The notes: generated by a model from the letters alone, not told the origin. A DNA stretch of 64,000 nt from Candidatus Thiodiazotropha sp. LNASS1 (GCF_964212655.1 NZ_OZ156465.1:4588001-4652000), one strand, 5' to 3'; shown: positions 39,087 to 47,963, counted from the first letter of the stretch. Program-made: numbers and translations.

Positions 39087-39092
39087 TATAAT
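39087..39092 (+). promoter_or_regulatory. Candidate -10 element upstream of the CofD-like gene
   Basis: A perfect TATAAT lies 70 bp before ATG 39163, in A/T-rich DNA. The matching -35 position is T-rich (TTTTTC) rather than consensus, so an activator may be needed. It is the only clear promoter hexamer in this spacer. Confidence 0.4.
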
Positions 39093-39162
39093 TAGTTCGG
39101 TTGGCGAATAATAGAAGACAATATTCTGCTCAACAATCGGTAGCTGATCGAATGGGCACTTC

Positions 39163-40356
39163 ATGAAAGACATCTTTGTTACACGCACTGTACGCATACC
39201 CGATCCGCTCCGCATCAGCCGTTATCAAAAAAGCCCTGAACTCGGACCAAGGATACTCTTCTTCAGCGGTGGCAGCGCCCTCAATGACGTTAGCCGGGTC
39301 TTGAAAGGCTACACCCATAATTCAATACATCTGGTAACCCCATTCGACTCCGGCGGCAGTTCCGCCAAACTACGTCAGGCATTCGACATGCCCTCTATTG
39401 GAGATTTGCGCAGTCGACTCGTTGCATTGGCGGATGAAACAGTGACCGGACATCCGGAGGTCTATGAACTACTGATCTACCGTTTTCCCCTTAAGGCAGA
39501 GAAGGGTGAGCTGCTACATCAGCTCGAGTCAATGATCAGAGGCAGACACCCGCTGGTGGAACCGGTAAACAATCCCATCAGGCGTATCATCCGCTATCAG
39601 TTGGGTTATTTCTATGACGCCATGCCGGCAAAGTTCGATCTGCGTGGAGCCAGCATCGGTAATCTGATTCTCAGTGGCGGTTATCTCAATAACCATGAAC
39701 ATCTCGATCCGATCATCTTTCTGTTCGAAAAGCTGTTGGGGGTTCAGGGACTGGTGCGTGCGGTCGTAAATGATAAATTCCATCTCACGGCAGAGTTGGA
39801 AGATGGCAGTCGTATAGTCGGTCAACATCTGCTGACCGGCAAGGAGGTTTCGCCCCTTGAGAGTCCGGTGAAAGAGATCTCTCTCTCCAGACGCTTGGAT
39901 AAATACACACCGGTGAAATCGCAATTACGCAAAAAAAACCATAAGCTGATACAAAAAGCGGAGTTGATTGTCTATCCCCCCGGCAGTTTTTACACCAGTC
40001 TGGTGGCCAATCTACTGCCTCAAGGTGTCGGGGCCTCGATAGCGGAAAATGATTGCCCTAAGGTCTACGTACCAAATCTGGGTGCAGATCCGGAACAGCT
40101 GGGTATGAATCTGAACGATGCGGTGCGGCGGTTGATGCACTATTTGCGTAAAAATTTGTCGGGTAATGCCGCAAAAGGAAGGCAATTGAATTTCATACTC
40201 CTCGACAGTAGAAATGGGCAATACCCATCGAAACTCTCTGCCAAGCTTGTCGAGGAACTTGATATTCAGGTAATCGATACAACGCTTATCAGTAGACGCA
40301 GCGCACCCTACTACGATTCGAAACTGCTGGTCTCGGCCCTGCTCTCCCTTACCTAG
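39163..40356 (+). CDS. CofD/UPF0052-like protein (GAK-system type)
   Basis: A 397-aa protein of the CofD/YvcK fold, which binds a phosphorylated ligand or transfers a phospholactyl-type group. Family signs: RILFFSGGSALNDVSRVL at the N terminus, LVTPFDSGGSSAKLRQAF, GDLRSRLVALAD, DLRGASIGNLILSGGY and VYPPGSFYTSLVANLLP. The N terminus IFVTRTVRIPDPLRISRY resembles the CofD-like member of the uncharacterised three-gene GAK system. Its expected partners (an ATP-grasp enzyme and an XXXCH-type protein) are not adjacent, so it is an orphan here. The stop TAG (40354-40356) is formed at the junction with a family A repeat. Confidence 0.8.
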   Translation: MKDIFVTRTVRIPDPLRISRYQKSPELGPRILFFSGGSALNDVSRVLKGYTHNSIHLVTPFDSGGSSAKLRQAFDMPSIGDLRSRLVALADETVTGHPEVYELLIYRFPLKAEKGELLHQLESMIRGRHPLVEPVNNPIRRIIRYQLGYFYDAMPAKFDLRGASIGNLILSGGYLNNHEHLDPIIFLFEKLLGVQGLVRAVVNDKFHLTAELEDGSRIVGQHLLTGKEVSPLESPVKEISLSRRLDKYTPVKSQLRKKNHKLIQKAELIVYPPGSFYTSLVANLLPQGVGASIAENDCPKVYVPNLGADPEQLGMNLNDAVRRLMHYLRKNLSGNAAKGRQLNFILLDSRNGQYPSKLSAKLVEELDIQVIDTTLISRRSAPYYDSKLLVSALLSLT

Positions 40357-40383
40357 GGCCGATTGGATGAGTGTTAACAGGCC
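40356..40383. repeat. Repeat family A, solo end (copy A4)
   Basis: GGGCCGATTGGATG followed by AGTGTTAACAGGCC is identical over 26 bases to copy A1. Its first base is the last base of the TAG stop codon of the CofD-like gene, in the context CCTAGGGCC. Confidence 0.75.
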
Positions 40384-40838
40384 CCAGGGTCCAGCATTTG
40401 GATAGCCGATTGTTTGCGGATAATAAGAAATGGCCGCAAATGAACGCCAATCATGAAAAATTTACGCAAATTACCAATTGGTCGAATGTAGGATGAATGA
40501 TAACCAAAGAATTAACTTCATGGGTGTAGTTAACCGTGTAAATGCCTTCTGAGTAAGCCGGGTCTGTCCAGATAGGGCATACTTGCCGGGTGCGTTATTG
40601 TAAAATACCGATTATCCCTTTATTTTAAATGGCTTATGCAATTCGGCTGAGCACCGGACATAAGTGTAATGTCTATCTAGACTGCAGGGGTCTGCAAACC
40701 GGTATACAGTGTATATACTATTGGGATATTCTCGCTGAACATAGTATCCAGCGACGATCCGTTAGTGAATGGGGACACCCTTACCAATCACACACTTGCC
40801 ATATTTGGTAAAGCATCAATGATGCCAGCAGGTTTTTC
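40357..40838. other. 482-bp spacer before desA with solo repeats
   Basis: The stretch holds a solo family A end (40356-40383) and a solo family B arm (40433-40470, GCCGCAAATGAACGC, then CAATCATG and TTTACGCAAA). The rest is A/T-rich. A 60-codon frame at 40629-40811 has no recognisable features and I do not call it. The desA promoter must lie in the right part, but no strong hexamers were seen. Confidence 0.5.
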
Positions 40839-42020
40839 ATGACACTCAATGGCTTATTCGATTTATCACTGTCAGATTTTATTATTCTGATCCTGGTTCT
40901 CACCCATATCACCATCGTTTCGGTGACAGTCTTTCTTCATCGTCATCAGGCCCACCGGGCGCTCTGGTTACATCCTGTGCTGAGCCATTTCTTTCGATTC
41001 TGGCTCTGGTTGACGACCGGTATGGTGACCCGTGAATGGGTGTCCATCCATCGCAAGCACCATGCGAAGTGTGAAATGGAGGACGATCCCCACAGTCCCC
41101 AGATCCAGGGATTGAGCAAAGTGTTGTGGCAGGGTGCAGAGCTTTACCAGCAGGAGGCAAAGAATCAGGAGACCCTGGAACGCTACGGTAAGGGAACACC
41201 GGACGATTGGCTGGAACGCCATCTCTATACACGCTACAACTATTTGGGCATCGCACTGCTGTTTGTCGTTGAGTTGATACTGCTGGGCCCTGCAGGCATT
41301 ACGGTCTGGGCTATCCAGATGATATGGATACCGTTCTGGGCTGCGGGGGTGATCAATGGTATCGGCCACTATTGGGGCTATCGCAATTTCGAGATCCCCA
41401 ATGCGGCGACCAACATTGTTCCCTGGGGAATCTTTATCGGTGGAGAGGAGTTGCACAACAACCATCACGCCTTCGGCAGCTCCGCCAAGCTGTCAAACCG
41501 GTGGTGGGAGTTTGATCTGGGCTGGTTCTATATCAAGTTGTTCACTTTTTTACGATTGGCAAGAGTGCTCAAGATTGCACCCAAGCGCGCCTTGATCGCA
41601 GAGCGTTCACAACTGGACATAGATGCGATTAAGGCGCTGACTGTCAATCGGCTGCAATTGTTGAGTGATTATCGTCGCAAGGTGTTGAAGCCGGTGTTCA
41701 GATATGAGATCAGGCATGCCCAACGTCCGCTGCGAAGTCTATATCGCAGTGCCCAGCGCCTGGTGCGCCGGGACAGCATGCTGCTGAGCGATAGCGACCT
41801 GTTACAGCTGAAAGAGATTCTCGATACCAATGCGGCCCTGGACAAGGTCTATCAGTTCAAATTGAAGCTGCAGGCGATCTGGGAACAGCAGGCCTCCAGC
41901 CACGAAAAACGTCTTGAAGCCCTGAGTCTATGGTGTGCCCAGGCGGAAGCGAGCGGAGTGGAGGCGTTACAGGAGTTTGTCTCCATCCTCCGATCCTACG
42001 GGATGACGCCGGTGCGGTGA
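40839..42020 (+). CDS. desA: Acyl-lipid/acyl-CoA fatty acid desaturase with transposase-like C-terminal extension
   Basis: A 393-aa membrane di-iron desaturase, expected to put a cis double bond into fatty acyl chains in response to oxygen or cold. The three His boxes are present: HRHQAHRA, HRKHHAK and HNNHHAF, with EWVSIHRKHHAKCEMEDDPH typical of the delta-9 type. Helices flank them. From about residue 250 the protein continues for 140 residues of charged helices (AERSQLDIDAIKALTVNRL to WCAQAEASGVEALQEFVSIL). This tail is also present in Pseudomonas DesA and resembles the C-terminal part of some transposases. Length and all motifs match DesA. Confidence 0.9.
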   Translation: MTLNGLFDLSLSDFIILILVLTHITIVSVTVFLHRHQAHRALWLHPVLSHFFRFWLWLTTGMVTREWVSIHRKHHAKCEMEDDPHSPQIQGLSKVLWQGAELYQQEAKNQETLERYGKGTPDDWLERHLYTRYNYLGIALLFVVELILLGPAGITVWAIQMIWIPFWAAGVINGIGHYWGYRNFEIPNAATNIVPWGIFIGGEELHNNHHAFGSSAKLSNRWWEFDLGWFYIKLFTFLRLARVLKIAPKRALIAERSQLDIDAIKALTVNRLQLLSDYRRKVLKPVFRYEIRHAQRPLRSLYRSAQRLVRRDSMLLSDSDLLQLKEILDTNAALDKVYQFKLKLQAIWEQQASSHEKRLEALSLWCAQAEASGVEALQEFVSILRSYGMTPVR

Positions 42021-42095
42021 CACCTTGCGCTGCTAAACAAGGAGGTTTTCAACATCTTCGTGCGGGGGGCGGACGGTAACAGACGGGGGTTTTGC

Positions 42096-42368
42096 ATGAC
42101 CGACTCGTTCAACAAGCTGTGGCTCAAGGGACAGGCGGAAGAGGATATCTATTTCGCCAAGCGCGATCGTGAATTGATCGAGGCGCTGAGGAAGAAGAAG
42201 CTGCGTAAGAAACTTGAAGACACCAACAGGAAAACGCGTAATCGGGCCAGGAAATACGAGGATCGTTTCGTCAAGATCTCCGATAAACACGGTAAAAAAC
42301 CTAAAAAAATGCGTAAGGAAATAAGCAAGCTTTTAGTAAAGATCAGGAAACGGTTTAGCGCTAAATAA
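42096..42368 (+). CDS. Small, strongly basic protein of unknown function
   Basis: A 90-aa Lys/Arg-rich protein. With the start at ATG 42096 (MTDSFNKLWLKGQAEEDIYF, preceded by GGGGG) it has an acidic-aromatic N-terminal patch followed by a long basic helix (LRKKKLRKKLEDTNRKTRNR, then RKEISKLLVKIRKRF). I recognise no family. Nucleic-acid binding or ribosome association would fit the charge, but this is inference. It lies 75 bp after desA and converges with the DUF2333 gene, 2 bp apart. Confidence 0.6.
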   Translation: MTDSFNKLWLKGQAEEDIYFAKRDRELIEALRKKKLRKKLEDTNRKTRNRARKYEDRFVKISDKHGKKPKKMRKEISKLLVKIRKRFSAK

Positions 42369-42370
42369 CC

Positions 42371-43444
42371 CTACCCCTGGCTTAGTAAACTCCGCAGATC
42401 GATGACTGCCGCATTGGCCCGTGATATGTAAGAGGCCATGACCAGTGAGTAGTTGGCGAAGATCCCCAATCCACTGCCGTTCAATACCACCGGACTGCTG
42501 ATGGAGCCCTGGGTGGCTTCCAGTTCGCGGATGATCTGACGCAGACTCACCAGGGCATTTTTCTTCCTCAATATATCCTGAAAATCGATCTCTACTGCAT
42601 GCAGAAAGTGAATCAGGGCCCAGGTGGCGCCGCGGGCCTCGAAGAAGACATCATCTATCTCGAGCCATGGTGTCTGTACCCTGACATTGTCAGAGGTGGC
42701 GGTCGATTGTGCGGCGTCAGGGTCGCCTGCGAGGTCGGTATTGATGCGCTCCTGCCCCACGCTGGCGCTCAAGCGTTGGGAGAGGCTTCCCAGACGCTTC
42801 TCGACTATCGCCAGCCAGTCACGCAGATTATCGGCACGGGCAAAGAACTGGGTACTCGTCTCGCCTTGTTGGGAGAGGCCGCTTAGATAGCGTCTGAGTG
42901 CCTCGAGACCCTTATGGTACTCACCCTCGGTCGAAGGGAATATCCAGGAGTCGTTACTGTAGTTGAATTGAGGCTCGGTGATGGCCAGATCCTCGTTTTC
43001 CAACGACTGGGATTGAGAGCGGCTCATATCATTGCGTAACGAGCGGGCCAGATCGCGGGCCTGGGTGAGGGCACCGAACTCCCAGTTGGGAATATTGTCC
43101 AGAAAAACGCTCGGCGGCGTGATGTCATTACTCAGATAACCTCCCGGTTTTTGCAACAGGGTTTCCATGACAGTGACTAGGGCGGTGGTGGTGTAGGAAC
43201 CGGTGACCGGTTTCAGGCTCATCTCCTGCAGCATGTTGTGGGTGTTGTTGCGTACATCGAAGGGTTCGGGCACGCTGCTCCAATAGAGTCCGAGTAGAAA
43301 AAGCAATACGGAAAGGGTGACAACGCCGAGCATACTGCCCCAAATCCAACCCTTTTCCCGCAGGGTACGGGGATGATAAAGCCGGGCAATCCGGTTTATC
43401 AGAGAGGTTGTAGCGCGAAGTAGTTTTTCGAAAAGCGTTTTCAC
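42371..43444 (-). CDS. DUF2333 family inner-membrane protein
   Basis: A 357-aa protein with one membrane anchor (residues about 34-54, WGSMLGVVTLSVLLFLLGLY) and a large periplasmic domain. The conserved DUF2333 pattern is visible: DITPPSVFLDNIPNWEFGAL, then DDVFFEARGATWALIHFLHA, then EATQGSISSPVVLNGSGLG and SLVMASYISRANAAVIDLR. The family is widespread in gammaproteobacteria without a known role. It is a single gene, converging with the small basic protein. Confidence 0.9.
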   Translation of the reverse strand: MKTLFEKLLRATTSLINRIARLYHPRTLREKGWIWGSMLGVVTLSVLLFLLGLYWSSVPEPFDVRNNTHNMLQEMSLKPVTGSYTTTALVTVMETLLQKPGGYLSNDITPPSVFLDNIPNWEFGALTQARDLARSLRNDMSRSQSQSLENEDLAITEPQFNYSNDSWIFPSTEGEYHKGLEALRRYLSGLSQQGETSTQFFARADNLRDWLAIVEKRLGSLSQRLSASVGQERINTDLAGDPDAAQSTATSDNVRVQTPWLEIDDVFFEARGATWALIHFLHAVEIDFQDILRKKNALVSLRQIIRELEATQGSISSPVVLNGSGLGIFANYSLVMASYISRANAAVIDLRSLLSQG

Positions 43445-43656
43445 CCGTAGTTTCCCTGCCTTGAATAGATCAGAAACACATCAGGATAGAATGAACCATC
43501 ACAGATGATAATCATGTCTTGCCGCTCAATACCACAGCTTATCGTAAGACACTATCTGACGAAGTAGGGTCAAGGCAAGCTTTGAAATTGTCTAGGGCGA
43601 GGCTTGCCGCACCATGATCGATCAATATCCTTCAGAACGCTGTATCATACTGGCCT

Positions 43657-43756
43657 CGTTCCCGCGCTCCTGTGCTGGAACGTGACGGTCAAGCTCCTCA
43701 TGGGAGCCCATAGTTCGCTCAACCGATGTATGCATTCCCACGCAGAGCATGGGAAC
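43657..43756. repeat. Short palindromic repeat cluster (GTTCCCACGC type)
   Basis: Two imperfect inverted repeats lie about 75 bp apart: CGTTCC ... GGAACG (43657-43682, spacer containing GCGCTCC) and ATTCCCACGCAGAGC followed by ATGGGAACG (43733-43757). This GTTCCCACGC/GCGTGGGAAC design is a common extragenic palindrome in gammaproteobacterial genomes. It occupies the 375-bp spacer between DUF2333 and cyoE, where no gene is seen. Confidence 0.55.
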
Positions 43757-43819
43757 GGGACGGGGCGCTGCGTTGTGCTAAGGGTTACCTATACGGATTT
43801 CCAGAAGGCCCTGCCGTTA

Positions 43820-44740
43820 TCAGCTTGTGATGCCCGATGGCAACAACAGGCTCAAATAGTGATCGGCCAGCAGCAGGGTGAACAGCAGACTGAGGTAGAG
43901 AATCGAGAAGGCGAAGGTCTTCATGGCGTGATCGCGTCCCTTGCTCTGCAACAGTCTGACGGCATGGTAGACAAAGGTACACCCCAGCACAAACGCGCCG
44001 ATAAGATAGAGATAACCGCTCATCCGGATCACAAAGGGCAGTAGTGAGACCGCCAGCAGCATGATGGCATAGATTAAAACCTGCTGCTTGGTGAAGTCGA
44101 TGCCATGGGTAACGGGCAGCATGGGTATGTCGGCCTTGGCGTAATCGTCGCGGCGGTGTATCGCCAGGGGCCAGAAATGGGGCGGTGTCCAGACAAATAT
44201 GATCAACAACAACAGAAAGGCCTCAATAGTGACCTCACCGGTAACCGCACACCAGCCCAATAACGGAGGTGCCGCCCCGGCCAATCCACCCCAGACGATG
44301 TTTTGCGGAGTATTGCGTTTCAGGTAGAGGGTGTAGATCACGGCATAACCGATCAGGGCGAAAAAGGTAAGCAGTGCCGTCAACGGGTTGACCAGGAGAT
44401 AGAGCAGCAACATCGAGAGGCCGCCCAATAACAGGGCAAAGCTGATTGCGTGAGGGGTATCCATATGCCCGCTGGGTATGGGGCGCCAACTGGTCCTGTC
44501 CATCATGGCATCGATACGCTGGTCTATGACATGGTTGATCACCGCACCCGAGGCAGCCGCCAGGGAGATACCAAGCAGGCCGAACAGAAGTGGCTGCCAG
44601 GGCACTAGACCTTCCCGCGACAACAGCATGCCGACCAGGGCGGTAAAGGCGATAAGCAGAACGACCTTGGGTTTGGTCATCTCATAATAGTGGCGCCAGG
44701 CAAAACCGACTTGCTGTGCAGAAACATTACTGATGGCCAT
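43820..44740 (-). CDS. cyoE: Protoheme IX farnesyltransferase (heme O synthase)
   Basis: CyoE (CtaB) attaches farnesyl to heme B to make heme O, the first step to heme A for aa3/caa3 oxidase. The 306-aa UbiA-family protein has about eight or nine helices and the prenyl diphosphate motifs NHVIDQRIDAMMDRT (NxxxDxxxD) and WTPPHFWPLAIHRRDDYAKA. It overlaps the SCO-like gene upstream by 14 bp and ends the oxidase block. Heme A synthase (ctaA), which would usually sit here, is not in the block and must be elsewhere if heme A is used. Confidence 0.96.
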   Translation of the reverse strand: MAISNVSAQQVGFAWRHYYEMTKPKVVLLIAFTALVGMLLSREGLVPWQPLLFGLLGISLAAASGAVINHVIDQRIDAMMDRTSWRPIPSGHMDTPHAISFALLLGGLSMLLLYLLVNPLTALLTFFALIGYAVIYTLYLKRNTPQNIVWGGLAGAAPPLLGWCAVTGEVTIEAFLLLLIIFVWTPPHFWPLAIHRRDDYAKADIPMLPVTHGIDFTKQQVLIYAIMLLAVSLLPFVIRMSGYLYLIGAFVLGCTFVYHAVRLLQSKGRDHAMKTFAFSILYLSLLFTLLLADHYLSLLLPSGITS

Positions 44741-45371
44741 AGCGACCTCCTTGAGCCCAGTTTTCCGAGGCTTTAAGTAGTTTTTCCAGATCCTGCAGGA
44801 TCTCTTTCGAGCTGATCTTCGTGGTGTCGTGCTTCATCATCAGATCACCCCGGGGGTCGATGAGAAAGATGGGGATAGCCTGCTCCGACAACTGTAGTGG
44901 AAACAGGGACTCGAGGGCGGCGCGCTGCCCGTTGTCCGCGATCAGCAACTCAGTGCCTTCAAGTCCACCCATGTTGGGCAGTTCGAGGCGACCGGCCTGG
45001 TCGGGCATCAGGATCAGCAAGCGGGCGATACGCTGACGATTCGCAGCGGTGGCGCGGCGGATCTGGCGTACCTTGATCAACATCTCGATGCAGGCTGCAT
45101 CACAGCCACCTTCGCTGACCAGGGTCATGGCCCACATGTCCTGCAAGGATTGCCAGTCAAACCATTCGCCATCCGCTGTCTGCAATCTAAGTGACTGAAC
45201 AGGTCTCGGCGGATCGATCAATTCGCCATTATTGGTACGCCCCGCCGGCAGCCACTGCGGATTGAGAAAGAACACCCAGGCAGCGATCATCGGCAGCGCG
45301 AACAATGCGATCAATAGCCAAAGAGAGGCGAGTGTGCGCGGTTTGGCGTTGCTGTCTGCGACACTGGTCAT
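44727..45371 (-). CDS. SCO-like membrane-anchored thioredoxin-fold protein
   Basis: A 214-aa protein with an N-terminal anchor (SLWLLIALFALPMIAAWVFF) and a degenerate thioredoxin fold. A CxxxC motif is present (GGCDAACIEML), as in SCO copper chaperones, but the distal His of true SCO proteins is missing at the usual place (AIPIFLIDPRGDLMM). This is the short oxidase-assembly protein commonly found between surf1 and cyoE in gammaproteobacteria. The frame extends upstream to 45452; I use ATG 45371 because AGAGG precedes it and its ATG overlaps the surf1 stop (45368-45371). A copper or redox role in CuA assembly is likely. Confidence 0.85.
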   Translation of the reverse strand: MTSVADSNAKPRTLASLWLLIALFALPMIAAWVFFLNPQWLPAGRTNNGELIDPPRPVQSLRLQTADGEWFDWQSLQDMWAMTLVSEGGCDAACIEMLIKVRQIRRATAANRQRIARLLILMPDQAGRLELPNMGGLEGTELLIADNGQRAALESLFPLQLSEQAIPIFLIDPRGDLMMKHDTTKISSKEILQDLEKLLKASENWAQGGRYGHQ

Positions 45372-46105
45372 ACTGCAACCTCTTTTGCGTCGCGTTTGTG
45401 CAGCGATAGACGAATCCAGATCAGGAGGGTGATGATGGCAAACGCAAACCACTGAATGGCGTAGCCGATATGCATTATGTCACTGACGCGTGGGTGGGGC
45501 CATTGACGGACGAAACCATGAGCGTCCTGCGGAGATTGCAGCACCACGAAAGGAGCGATATCCAAGCCGGACCAATCTCTGAAGTGCTTCAGAGTGAGAA
45601 ATGGCCAACGGGGCGTGGTGTCTGCACTTGCTGCACCCTTCTGCTTGAGCTCGATGGCAGGTGGTTGTGGGATCCTGACTTCACCGTGGACGGTGAGTGT
45701 TTCACCTACATCGACTGCAGCCAGGGCTTGATCAATCTGATCATGGGCAATCCAGCCCCGGTTGACCAGCAGCGTCCTGCCGCTCCCCTGGAGTCGCAAG
45801 GGAGTGACCAGATGAAAACCTGTCTTACCCTGATGCTTGCGGTTTTCGATCAACACGCTTTTATCGATGAGATAGCGTCCATGTGCCACCACCTGGCGGA
45901 AGCGCAATTGCTCGGCATCCGGGTGGGGACCATTCAGCGAGACTGGAGGCTGTTTACGCCTCATCTCCAGCGATGAACCCTGATTTCGTTTCTGTTCGGC
46001 ACGATCCAGCTGCCAGAGACCGAGTCCGATGAACAGGGGCGTCAGGATTACCATTATTATTGTGGGGATTGCCTGGGCGCGAAATTGACGGGTGTTGCTG
46101 GTCAT
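45368..46105 (-). CDS. SURF1 family cytochrome oxidase assembly protein
   Basis: Surf1 helps insert heme A into oxidase subunit I. The 245-aa protein has the two-helix layout of the family: an N-terminal membrane helix (PTIIMVILTPLFIGLGLWQL, then DRAEQK) and a C-terminal one (HIGYAIQWFAFAIITLLIWI), with a periplasmic domain containing FRQVVAHGRY, LVNRGWIAHD and HGEVRIP. It is coupled to the SCO-like gene by an ATGA overlap. It is divergent from the small DUF2909 gene. Confidence 0.93.
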   Translation of the reverse strand: MTSNTRQFRAQAIPTIIMVILTPLFIGLGLWQLDRAEQKRNQGSSLEMRRKQPPVSLNGPHPDAEQLRFRQVVAHGRYLIDKSVLIENRKHQGKTGFHLVTPLRLQGSGRTLLVNRGWIAHDQIDQALAAVDVGETLTVHGEVRIPQPPAIELKQKGAASADTTPRWPFLTLKHFRDWSGLDIAPFVVLQSPQDAHGFVRQWPHPRVSDIMHIGYAIQWFAFAIITLLIWIRLSLHKRDAKEVAV

Positions 46106-46185
46106 AAGGGCTATAGTGGAATTATCTGTTCCTGTTAGTGCAGTATAGGCAGGCTAACCTTATCAAATCCGGATCGGGAGAGATC

Positions 46186-46410
46186 ATGGACATCATATTC
46201 AAGCTACCGGTGTTGCTGGTATTGGCCTTCATTATCTTCAGTCTGTTTCAGGGGATGTACTATATGGCCAAGGATGATGGCAGGAACGAAAGTACCCGCG
46301 TGGTACGCGCGCTGACCCTTCGGGTTGTCCTCTCGCTTCTGTTGTTCATCCTGCTCATGGTTGGTTACTACTTCGGTCTTCTCCAGCCGCACAGCCTATT
46401 GCCGCAATAG
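46186..46410 (+). CDS. DUF2909 twin-helix membrane protein
   Basis: A 74-aa protein with two membrane helices (residues 7-22 and 44-63) and a short basic loop containing AKDDGRNESTRVVRALTLRV. The pattern MDIIFKLPVLLVLAFIIFSL and the KDDG loop match the DUF2909 family, which is regularly found inside gammaproteobacterial oxidase clusters. The start ATG 46186 has GGGAGAG just upstream; an in-frame upstream ATG at 46138 is less likely. It is the only plus-strand gene in the block and faces ctaE tail to tail (4 bp apart). The function is unknown. Confidence 0.85.
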   Translation: MDIIFKLPVLLVLAFIIFSLFQGMYYMAKDDGRNESTRVVRALTLRVVLSLLLFILLMVGYYFGLLQPHSLLPQ

Positions 46411-46414
46411 GCGG

Positions 46415-47287
46415 TCAGAGCCAGTATACGAAGACAAAAAGCCCCAACCAGACCACATCGACAAAGTGCCAGTACCAGGCAACCGCTTCGAAGGCGAAGT
46501 GGTTGTGGGCACTGAAGTGGCTTTTCATACTGCGTCCCAGTATTGCCATCAACATCACCGCACCCATGGTAACGTGGAAGCCGTGAAATCCGGTCAACAT
46601 GTAAAATGTTGATCCATATGCGCCCGATTCCAGGGTGAGATTCAAATCAGAATAGGCGTGACCGTATTCATAAGCCTGCAGGGCTACGAACAGCAGGCCC
46701 AAGGCAATAGTTGCGATCAGGCCCCAGACCAGCTGCTTTTGATTATCGAGTTTCAATCCCCAGTGGGCCCAGGTAATGGTAGCACCACTGGTGAGCAGGA
46801 TCAGGGTGTTCATCGCCGGAATGCCCCACGCGCCCATCGGTTGGAAATCGCCGCCAAGTTCACCTGGACCATGGGATGGCCATGCTGCCTCGAATCCGTT
46901 ATAGAGCAGCTCATTGGTTACCCCCAGGTAGCCTTCGCCGCCGAGCCAGGGCAGGGCGATATTGCGGATATAATAGAGCGAGCCGAAAAAGCTTAGAAAG
47001 AAAAAGACCTCCGAGGCAATGAACCAGAACATGCCCATGCGGAAAGAGGTATCGACCTGTTTATTGTAACAGTCGTTCAGATTCTCCCCGATGACATCCC
47101 GAAACCAGCCAAACAGCAGAAAGAAGAACAGCAGCAGGCCGGCGGTAACTATATAACTGCCGATGGCGACCCCATTCATGGCCAGTACTCCACCGAACAG
47201 GGTAGTCAGCAGTGATACCATGCCAATAATAGGCCAGGGACTGGGGTCGGGTATAAAATAATCCCCGCTGTGTTCCTTTACCGACAT
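46415..47287 (-). CDS. ctaE: Cytochrome c oxidase subunit III
   Basis: Subunit III stabilises the oxidase core and its proton uptake. The 290-aa protein has seven hydrophobic helices and the family segments GMFWFIASEVFFFLSFFGSL, TSGATITWAHWGL, TFYMLTGFHGFHVTMGAVML and AVAWYWHFVDVVWLGLFVFV. It is encoded after ctaG on the same strand with a 67-bp spacer. Length and motifs are standard for aa3/caa3 oxidases. Confidence 0.96.
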   Translation of the reverse strand: MSVKEHSGDYFIPDPSPWPIIGMVSLLTTLFGGVLAMNGVAIGSYIVTAGLLLFFFLLFGWFRDVIGENLNDCYNKQVDTSFRMGMFWFIASEVFFFLSFFGSLYYIRNIALPWLGGEGYLGVTNELLYNGFEAAWPSHGPGELGGDFQPMGAWGIPAMNTLILLTSGATITWAHWGLKLDNQKQLVWGLIATIALGLLFVALQAYEYGHAYSDLNLTLESGAYGSTFYMLTGFHGFHVTMGAVMLMAILGRSMKSHFSAHNHFAFEAVAWYWHFVDVVWLGLFVFVYWL

Positions 47288-47354
47288 GCTGATACTCCTC
47301 TTGATGTTGATCTTTTTGTCATAGTCATAGTGGTTGCTTTGCTAGCTCTACTTA

Positions 47355-47963
47355 TTATTGATCCGGGGTTGACGCAATCATCGGCGGAAGCGCGCTCTCC
47401 CGGTCGTTGCTATCCACCTCTTTCAGGCGCATGAAACTGTATGAGAGTGTCAACGAGTTGATCTCTGCTGGCAGTTCCGTCGAAACCATGAATTGCAGCG
47501 GCATGATGGTCTTTTCACTGCCATCGAGTCTCTGTTTGTTGAAACAGAAACATTCCAGTTTGCTGAAAAAGGGTGTTGCCTGCCAGGGTGCCACGCTTGG
47601 TATGGCCTGCCCGGTAACGGCGCTATGGCTGCGGTTGCGGGCGTGGAAATTGACCTCATAGGTCTGACCGGGATGGACACGCATCTTATTCGTCTCGGCA
47701 ACGAACTCCCAGGGCAGGTTTGGGTTGACCGTGGTGTCGAATTTGACAGTGACCCAGCGGGCCTGATCCACCCGCTCGGAGGTTGGAGTGGCCAGGCCGA
47801 TTTGGCTACGTTGGGAAAGTGACTGTGTTCCCGTGATCTGGCAGAAGAGGTTGTACAGGGGCACCAGAGCGAAGCCGAAACCAAACATCGCCACGACCAG
47901 TCCGGACAACAGCAGGGTTGTGCGGCGGTTCTTGCGATGCTTGTCCGGTACACTTTGATTCAT
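47355..47963 (-). CDS. ctaG: Cytochrome c oxidase assembly protein CtaG/Cox11
   Basis: Cox11 delivers copper to the CuB site of subunit I. The 202-aa protein has one N-terminal membrane helix (LLLSGLVVAMFGFGFALVPL) followed by the conserved YNLFCQITG, then PWEFVAETNKMRVHPGQTYE, and the copper motif KLECFCFNKQ. The final beta-strand (NSLTLSYSFM) is also present. Its ATG overlaps the stop of the preceding 50-aa gene. Confidence 0.96.
   Translation of the reverse strand: MNQSVPDKHRKNRRTTLLLSGLVVAMFGFGFALVPLYNLFCQITGTQSLSQRSQIGLATPTSERVDQARWVTVKFDTTVNPNLPWEFVAETNKMRVHPGQTYEVNFHARNRSHSAVTGQAIPSVAPWQATPFFSKLECFCFNKQRLDGSEKTIMPLQFMVSTELPAEINSLTLSYSFMRLKEVDSNDRESALPPMIASTPDQ

Noticed and set aside
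40629-40811. 60-codon frame before desA
   Set aside because: No ribosome site, no domain, atypical composition.
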